Positions 43,614 to 50,688 of a stretch of DNA of 50,688 nucleotides are shown here, piece by piece. Where the stretch lies: contig JBNGIS010020166.1 of NCBI GenBank assembly GCA_049999725.1, positions 1 to 50,688 on the forward strand, read 5' to 3'. The first letter of the stretch is position 1, and every line of letters starts with the position of its first letter. The notes beneath the pieces were generated by a model, which saw only the letters and a list, made by a program, of their open reading frames with translations, did no database searches and had not been told where the DNA came from. A program made the position numbers and the translations under genes. The stretch is from Haplomitrium mnioides. Lineage: Eukaryota > Marchantiophyta > Haplomitriopsida > Calobryales.

Positions 43614-44000
43614 CTACTTAATCACGAGATATACTAAGATTACTAGGAGAAACATATTTCTTATAGTATGCATAGAGAATCTGGGACTTTGTGTATCTGA
43701 TAGCAAAGACGCAATCGTCAAAACTCTTTGTGGAATATAGATGAACTGACATCTATCATATTCCACAACTACATAATTTGACATAAATTTCAGAGTTCAA
43801 ACTAGGCCTATGCCCGACCCAGAGCAAAAATCAAGGATCCAATCTTGTTTAAAAGATAATCGGTCAATAAAAAAAGCTGCATAAAGTATGCAGCTTCTAG
43901 TAAACATTCATAGGAGCATCATCTCTTGGATATTTCAATTTCACCAAAATAACAAGACAATTGTAGGTCACTCTTCTTAAAACTGAAAGTTTTATTTCAT
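43614..44000 (-). pseudogene. Copy 4, exon D, main part
   Basis: The minus strand aligns with exon D of copies 1 and 3: 'ccaagagatgatgctc' (A-K-L-K-x-P-R-D-D-A region), a motif I area reading 'FALGRA'-like with the loop lost, 'gttgtggaatatgatag' (V-V-E-Y-D-R), and the S-I-F-x-K-E region. In the minus direction exon B is joined directly to exon D near 44000, so the end of exon B, the B/C intron, exon C and the C/D intron have been deleted. Confidence 0.6.
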
Positions 44001-44004
44001 TGAG

Positions 44005-44195
44005 AGGACCTTGAAGGAACCTCCAAGGTGGACATCCACTTCATATCTTCCATTTCAAGGGAACCTTTGGCTTTCGGCTTCTAGCCTTTCACCAAGTTTC
44101 TCTCCCACATTGATAATATACTCTGCTGCAATTCCAAGAGCTCTCCATTTTTTAGCACCATTTGGAACTAATTATCTTGAGAAGTCATCATCTTT
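44005..44195 (-). pseudogene. Copy 4, exon B, downstream part
   Basis: Reverse complement matches exon B of copy 1 near 1840-2030 (block 'tggtgaaaggctagaagccg' against 'tggtgaagggccaaaagcct'). It is cut at 44195 by the solo LTR and resumes at 48397. Confidence 0.65.
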
Positions 44196-47100
44196 TGTTG
44201 GCCGAGTGTGTCAGAGTTTTTTCAATTTTTGTAAATTCTGAGCGTCTTAGCTTGGTTGATTTCTCCAATTTGTGTTAGCCTGTTGTGTTTTAGTGTATGT
44301 TATTGTTTTATTGTTGTTATGCCATTCTTGCACCTTTCTCCTCTCCCTCCTTTCCCTTCTCTTCCTTTCTTTTCTGTCTCTCCTTGTGAATGTCATGAAT
44401 CCTGCAAGCCAAGAGGAAGCCCTGTGGAATCCAAACGAGTCAGGTAAGAAGGCTAGCAAGGGGATCAAAGGAACTTGCAACAACGGGACAGAGGCAAGGG
44501 TGACAAGGGTGAGAAAGAGGAATCAAGCAGAAGGAGAGGGAGATCAGAATAAAGGAGCCAACCACAATCAAGGAAGAGTCCATGGGAGGAGTATGAGAGA
44601 TGAAGGCGAGGGGGTGAAAGTCGACATGCAGAACTGAGGAGCCAACAGTTTGGACCATTGCATCCTCAATTTGCGCCCATTCGTGGTGTGCAATACCTTG
44701 ACAGAGAGAAGAGCTCGAAGCAATCACAAGGCAATTTAAATCAAAGAGAATGAGGCAGAACTAAGGAAGAACGACCTTCGGGAAGTTAACCGACGGCCAC
44801 AGCCCGAGGAGTCTGTGGAGTGCTGCAGAAACGTGGCAGCCCACCGCAGTCTGAGGAATCCGACGAGAAACGTTGCAGCTCCTAGGGGTCTGAATTGATC
44901 GGCGGGATCGTGCCTTCTTAAGTAGGGAACCCAATTAAACGGGTTCCGATGCATCTTCCGATGTGGGGGGACCGGTTACGGGGGATTAGGAAGCGGACTA
45001 ATTAAGTGGACAAAAGGGTGACATGTCAAAGATTCGGACGAGAGGAAGGAGATGTTGAAAGTTTGAATCGGAAGTCATCCGAAAGTTCGACATGGATCCA
45101 CGACATTCTTACAACGAACTTTTCCACAAGTCAGGTAAAGAAGACTTCTTCGATGTTCTTACATGAAACTTTTTCAATGCCTTAGTGAAGAGTAGGAGAC
45201 TCTCAGTTCCTAAATCAAGGGAGGATGCCGCAGAAAGGATATAGTGCAGCTCCGGTATAGGAAGGAAGAGAGCCGAAAGGGCGACTTATCGCGGGTCTGA
45301 CTGGAGGAGTATTGAGGGCTACCGAAACCGCAATTTATTGCGGATCCACCCAGAGGACTTCCGAGGTTGACAAAAAAGTGACTTAGTGCAAGCCTTAACG
45401 GGACTCAGCCTTCCTATGTGGGGAGCCCCAGTTAAGAGGGATCCGATCAGCCTCCCTACGTGGGTTCCCCACTTAACAAGGATCCGTAAAGGAAGGTCCG
45501 ACGGGTCCGAAGGGATGGCGAAACAAGGATAAGCAAAGCAGTGACCAGATGAAGAGGTGACCTGTCACTATTCCGGGGGCATGGAGGGTTCCTTAAAGGC
45601 TAAGCGAGAAGGGCAAAGCGGCGACGGATCATAGTTATAGATTCAAGGACATGTGGTAGTTCCAAGGAGTCCGCGGGCCTTAGTGGAAAATGGGAAGCCC
45701 TGCTTAAACGGGTTTCGATCAGCCACCCTAAGCGGAGAGCCCACTTAACGGTGATCCGACGGGAAGCCAAAACGAAGACCAAGGAATTAAGGGCGAAATG
45801 ACAATGTATTGCTGATCCGACAAAGTGGGGGAAAGTTCGACAGAGTAAGGTCTGAAAGTTCGACGGGAATCTGCGACGCGCATCGTTCTTATCACGAGGG
45901 GATTGCGAATTGACGATATAGCGAAGGTCTGACCAGACGAAGAGCGGGAGGTGCCGAAAAGGTGATCAGGTGACGATCTGGCCAGAACAAGATTAAGAGG
46001 ACCAAAAAGGTGATCAAACAAAGTTACGGCCAAGGGAAGATTAAGATAGCGAAAAGGCGATGAGGCAATGATCCGGCCAGAAGAAGAAGCAAGGGACCAC
46101 CAACCAAAAGGGTGACTTCTTGCAGTTCCGGCATTGGCGAGGACAAAAGTTCGACGGGGCGCGTTGAAAGTTCGAAGGGGATCCATAGGGAGTCTGCCAT
46201 AGTTCTTATATCAAGCGAAGGAAGGAGTTAAGCGAAGGAAGCCTCCGTTCTTATTGTGAGCAGATGCCGAAACGGCGATAACAAGTAACGTTCTTACTTA
46301 GCAAGGGACTATTTTGCAGATGACGTGGCATCCGCGGAAGAGGAGTCAACGTGGGTCAACCGCGGAATCCAGTCAACTGTGACGGTCCGCCTACCTCTTT
46401 GCGGGGTGGCGTCGGGCGGCGCAGCAACGGATGACGTGGCGGTATTTCGAAAGGCGACTGTGGGGTTCTGCGAAGTGACGGCGGGGTTACGAGAATCGAC
46501 GGCTAGGTTCCAAGGGATTTTTCAGAATCGTGATGCTCATGCGGGCCTCTGGGAATCTGCGGGAGTACTAGAGATCCCTCGAGAATCTTGAGCTTTGCGG
46601 ATGACGTGGCACCTTTGCGGGATCTAGGAATCTATAGGAATATTAGAGATCTTTTGGGAATCTTGAGCTTTGCGGATGACGTGGCACCTCTATGGAATTT
46701 GAGAATCTACGAGAATATTAGAGATCCATCAGGAATCTTGAGACTTGCGAATCCAACAGGCTCCATCGACGTGCCACATGTCAGCTATCCGACGTCCGAG
46801 GAATCTCACGGGTTGTTAGGCAAAAACGAGGAAAACGCAAAGGAAAAAAGGTATGTCCATTCAAACGCCGATTTCTAGAGCTACAGGTGTCAACTTTGCA
46901 TGAAATCAGTCTTGTTGGAAAGTAAACAACAAGTCGCAGCTGTTGACACTAATTTCTGGCTATGAATTTGGAAGGAAACCTACTTGTGGGCTGTGCAAAA
47001 AGGTGGGATGCACCTCTCGGTCGTCAGATAAGTGAAACATGGACCTTCAAGGAAGGGCGGTGATAAATCGTCAAGGCTGGGAGGAGGAAAATGAGCAGGG

Positions 47101-48396
47101 ATAGACTACCTTGCTTTGAAGCTACGAGGATTGTTTTTTGGTGCAAAGAAAGTAGCGGGATACGAAGGAGAGAGTTCTGGTGAGACCTTGGGTGAAGTGG
47201 GTGGACTCGTGAAGGAAGGCCATCACAGGGTGGAGGTGGACTAAGGAGGTGCTGGGAATTGCTGAGCAAGAGGCTCTAGAGGCTCAGACTACTCAGGTGT
47301 ACTCACATTTGAAGACGGACCAACATTTGGAGGTGGACCAACACTTAGAGGAGAAGAGGATTCTTTGGTTTGTATTTTGTGAGGGGTAGCTAAGGGGGGT
47401 TCTTGGTGTCGTCTCAGCTTTGACTTGTGCATGAGATCAGTCCTAGCAGAATTCGGAGAGGATTGATGGTATTACAATCTTGTGGAGAAGGGAGAGGAGT
47501 GGCCACGTTAGTGCCTGCGCACTGCGTGGAAGATCCAGCCAATTCTTGGGTGGAAAGGGTGATCCAGCAGTTGGGAGGGCTGTCTTCCAGAGGTGGAAGT
47601 TAAAGAAAACCTCTTCCAAGCTTGAGGAAGTAAATTCAAGGCTTCTCACTAGGGAAGTTGAAAAACTATCTGGCTAAGAGTGCATGGGTGAGGAGTAAGA
47701 GGAAGGCTGGAGTTGCAGAAGGAAAGTTGGAGGAGAGATTGGTTCTTGAGAGGTGAACAAGGCATGCAATGTTGGCAGGACATGGCGTAGGTGTAGGTGT
47801 GTCTATGTTTATGTGTGTTGTTAGATTCGTGTTCTGTTTGTAAATTGGTGAGGTTCTTAGTTTTAGAGGGCATGCATTCCATTTATCAGGTCCTGAGGAC
47901 ACCTTGGACAAGAGAAGTCAAGACTAACCGCATTGTATTGTAATAATTAGATGCTGGGATCTATTTCCCTTCTGTGTAGAAGGTGATTGGGTCTAGATCT
48001 GGGCTCTAAAGTATAGTTTGGAATTCATTCAACAACATATCTATCCACCTATGTGTGTCCTTGAGAAATGCATGTGAATGAGCAAGATGGCTACTGAAGA
48101 ACTCACCAAGAGGCCATTGTAGACCAGAATCAGTTGCTCTGTTCTAACTGCCCCTGTCTTCCATGTGGCACCTTTCGAGGTTAAGGCCTGAAGAAGGGGC
48201 GTGACCCGCCTTTGTAGGAGCGGAGTGTGTGCTTGGGTGTTGTCGAGGTTGTGCAACACTCCTGCGTTGGTAAATAGAAGTTGAGGTCCATTCGGTGCAA
48301 AGCCTCTCCCATAAAAGGTCCCGAAACACTAAGTCAGCCCTTAAGTGGGGTTAACTCTGTCGAAAAAGAGTTAAGGCTCCGACCAGAGGGCTAACA
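44196..48396 (+). mobile_element. Solo LTR (4.2 kb) of a relative of the gag-pro element
   Basis: Begins TGTTGGCCGAG and ends GAGGGCTAACA, nearly inverted ends of LTR type. Flanks TCTTT and TCTTC are a target duplication with one mismatch, and exon B of copy 4 is continuous across it. In reverse it shares long blocks with the 3.5-kb LTRs: 46381-46430 (GACGGTCCGCCTACC, then GGCGTCGG) against 33860-33935, and 47560-47670 (GGCTGTCTTCCAGAGGTGGA) against 26040-26130. No coding domain is visible. A longer middle (about 45.0-46.3 kb) holds variable short repeats. Confidence 0.7.
46537..46745 (+). repeat. 75-bp tandem repeat in the solo LTR
   Basis: Blocks with AGAGATC near 46570, 46645 and 46720, each followed by GAATCTTGAG; the first two then continue into CTTTGCGGATGACGTGGCAC. 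Period 75 bases, about three copies. Confidence 0.85.
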
Positions 48397-49490
48397 TCTT
48401 CTCAAGAGTTGACTTTAGTTTAATCTGCAAAGTCTCCAAAACTAATATTATTTTTAATTTTTGGGATGAAGTCATCCCTCTCTCCATGAACCTCTAGTGC
48501 TAATATTTGACCTTTTGAGTATATGTCATTTCCAACATGTATCATTGGTTGTAGTTTTCATCAATTGCAAAAATTGAGGCCTTAGTTGGTGTAAATCCCA
48601 TGTAAACATAACAATTATAGAGTGAGAGAATTTGATTTTTCACTCTGTACTTGGTAATCAAAAGCTACATTGTCGACGTATTGTGATTGTCTCTAACAAT
48701 CTCGTATGTGTATTTGTCAGGGTTCTTGATGTCCTACTCTCACTTATACTTCAATCCATATTTTAGGTCTACAATGACAATAAAAAAAATGAGTATAATT
48801 TTTTAAGAGCATTCTTTGTGCAAGAAGCTCAACAAAATCCTCATTTAGTTGCTTAATCTAGAATGGCCTCTAGTTATTCATTTCTAATTTCAAAAAATTG
48901 AGATTCTCTAGTCGAATAGTTATTGTCTCCTCACAAACTCTACTTCTCTTGATTGGAGACTCACAGATCTTATTTTTGCCTTCCTCAGACATTGTTTGAG
49001 AATCCACTTGCTCTCTCTCTCCCTTGAAATGTTTGAAGCCCTTTGTGCACTTGTCTCTTTGCTCTTAACATTGTTGGCCACATTGGCTCTAGCTTCACCT
49101 ACTCTTTAGAGCTATTAGAAGAAGTTGATGATGGGGCTAGCAAGGAGGAGCTTGGCAGAGACGACGAGTGGACATGAACCTCTAGAATTGGCGGTGGTGG
49201 CACCAACTTTGTTTTTCTTTTGAGCTTCTACAAACTCTACTTCTTTCCTCTTTTTTGCCATTGATGGTCCACTTGTTGATGCCACAAAAAATGTTGTTGC
49301 ACTAAGGTGAGGCACACACTATACCAAGCTCAAGCTCGGCTTCACTTTCAAAATCTTCAATGAGAAAACGAAATTGACAAAATCTCTTTCTACTCGCTTC
49401 ATGTCCGAGTAGGCATTGACAAAGTCTCACAAAAACTGCAAAATTTGAAAAGAAGAAAACTTATTAAGGTCAATGACTGTTAATGAAAAA
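48397..49490 (-). pseudogene. Copy 4, exon B, upstream part with ParB-like segment
   Basis: Reverse complement of this region aligns with exon B of copies 1 and 3. At 48480-48760 lies the ParB-like stretch, where 'ctcaaaaggtcaaatattag' equals the block after it in copy 1. At 49115-49315 lies the Pro/Ser/Lys linker ('TSGPSMAKKRKEVEFVEAQK'). Stops are dense. It resumes at 44195 after the solo LTR. Confidence 0.6.
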
Positions 49491-49544
49491 TAACAACAAG
49501 ATTACATCAAGGCTATTTCTCCAAAAACCAAATAGTCCTTGATA

Positions 49545-50140
49545 ATGGAGTCCATGCTTGCATGGAATGTCTGGTCATCGATTAAAGACACTAAAGTCTA
49601 TGCTTGCATAGACTTTGGGGTCTATACACACATAGACTCTGGAGTCCACGTGTGCAAGAACCCTTGAGACGATGCACACATTGACTCTAAAGTCCACTCG
49701 CGTATGGAGTCTAGAAGCATTTGGACTCTAGAGTTCATGCTTGCATGGACTACTAGATTCATATTTGGAATAACTCTAGGAATCATGCACGTCTTGAATC
49801 TAGAGTCCATACGAGCATAGATATGAGAGTCCTTGATGGCTTGTACAACATAGACTAGAAGCGCAATGATTCTAAAATCTATGCGTGCATTTACTATCAA
49901 GTGTAAGAGCACTTGAACTCATGGATCCAAGAGCACAAGGAATCTCGAGTCCAAGTGCGCATGGACTCTAGATTCCATGCATGGATTGAGTCGTGAGTAC
50001 CTTTGCGCAGGGACTTCCAAGTCCATGCTTGCATGAATCGGAAAGTCCATGCATGCATGAACTCCAAAGACCACGCGGCGGAGGTACTTGTGACTCAATT
50101 TGTGTATGGATCCAAGAGTCCATGCATGTATGGACTGTAG
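49545..50140. repeat. 24-bp quasi-palindromic array in A/B intron of copy 4
   Basis: The longest array, about 600 bases and about 25 diverged units (GACTCTAGAGTCCATGCATG and relatives). Same intron position as in copies 1 and 3. Confidence 0.85.
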
Positions 50141-50169
50141 ATACCGATTTGTTACGAGTTACTACATTT

Positions 50170-50525
50170 TTGTCTTTATATGCCTCTTGTAAGTCGATGG
50201 TGAATGGGTCTTGAGGCTTTATTTTATTGAAGTAAAACTTTTTTAAGGAGGCATTGTAAAGACCAATCCCATCTTCAAACTACACAAGAAGACCAATGTG
50301 GACTCGGTACTCCATATGAGTCATTGTGATTTGGACTAAAAGGCCCATGTTGAATTTCTCGCCTTTACTATGGAAAAGGTAAAAGTAATCATCGATATCT
50401 CTAGTCATTCCACAACAAACTAGCTATTTGTGTGATAATTTGATAGGCACTGGTGCCTTCAGCACATAGGCACACCAACAAGGCTTTGGTTGTGCCGGTT
50501 TCGGAGCTTGAGATGCAATTTTCTA
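50170..50525 (-). pseudogene. Copy 4, exon A
   Basis: Minus strand 'IASQAPKPAQPKPC' matches the N-terminus of copy 3, with ATT in place of the start ATG. The end of the exon reads like 'FNKIKPQDPFTIDLQE'. Several stops. Confidence 0.6.
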
Positions 50526-50688
50526 TGCTACGAAAATGTGTGAAAATTTGACTTAAAAAATAAATGATAAAGAGTCTACAAAAATTAGAAGACAAAAACA
50601 CACAAAATTTAAAAAATAACCATGAAAAGAAAATGTCATATTGTAACTGAACTTGTGACAATGAAAGAAACTTTCGATTGTCGCTCGT
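50526..50688 (-). promoter_or_regulatory. Upstream region of copy 4
   Basis: Reverse complement shares 'ATTGTCACAAGTT' and 'CTTTTCATGGTTATTTTTT' with the leader of copy 3 at 11003-11060. No gene. Confidence 0.4.

Noticed and set aside
44196-48396. Complete non-autonomous element instead of solo LTR
   Set aside because: Homology to the 3.5-kb LTRs is found in both halves, and no second LTR copy, primer site or gag was seen inside. I keep this as less likely, not impossible.
1-50688. tRNA, rRNA or small structured RNA genes
   Set aside because: I saw no cloverleaf with the conserved A and B boxes and no rRNA-like block on either strand; a covariance search would be needed to exclude short RNAs.

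Overview
The window is eukaryotic nuclear DNA, almost certainly from a land plant. It holds Ty3/gypsy LTR retrotransposons of plant type (one with a chromodomain), GT-AG introns and (AC)n microsatellites. There are no bacterial operons and no intact long genes. A seed-free plant with a large genome would fit, but that is an inference and the species cannot be read from the sequence. Nearly everything is a pseudogene or a mobile element.

The backbone is a multicopy degenerate gene family that I recognise by motif only. Its unit is about 4 kb: exon A (unknown), exon B (a Pro/Lys-rich linker, then a ParB-like segment), exon C (methyltransferase motif IV, as D-I-P-Y) and exon D (a QKP motif and the SAM-binding loop D-L-C-S-G-S-G-T). 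The order IV, then X, then I is that of beta-class DNA N6-adenine/N4-cytosine methyltransferases, which in bacteria and phages are often fused to ParB-like domains. Splice sites recur at the same places in different copies. The introns between A and B and between B and C carry arrays of a 24-bp quasi-palindrome.

Layout. 1-4.0 kb: copy 1, with all four exons. 4.8-7.9 kb: remnant of a different retroelement carrying a C5-cytosine methyltransferase and a PHD finger, followed by a pair of direct repeats. 9.2-10.9 kb: copy 2, exons C and D only. 11.1-36.2 kb: copy 3, apparently one gene stretched over 25 kb. Its B/C intron holds a full-length but dead Ty3/gypsy element (14.5-22.1 kb) and unassigned DNA. 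Its exon C is split by a 9.9-kb gag-pro-only retrotransposon with 3.5-kb LTRs (25.3-35.3 kb) and a perfect AAAGG target duplication. 36.2-38.3 kb: head-to-head inverted repeat of the family's 3' flanks around a lone exon D fragment. 38.3-50.7 kb: copy 4, inverted, with a chromovirus in exon D (38.5-43.6 kb, CTACT duplication) and a 4.2-kb solo LTR in exon B (44.2-48.4 kb).

The main story is therefore an expanded, intron-bearing ParB/DNA-methyltransferase-like family of bacterial type that has become a target for nested retrotransposons, next to a retroelement carrying an unrelated cytosine methyltransferase. Nothing here looks able to make a full-length functional protein.
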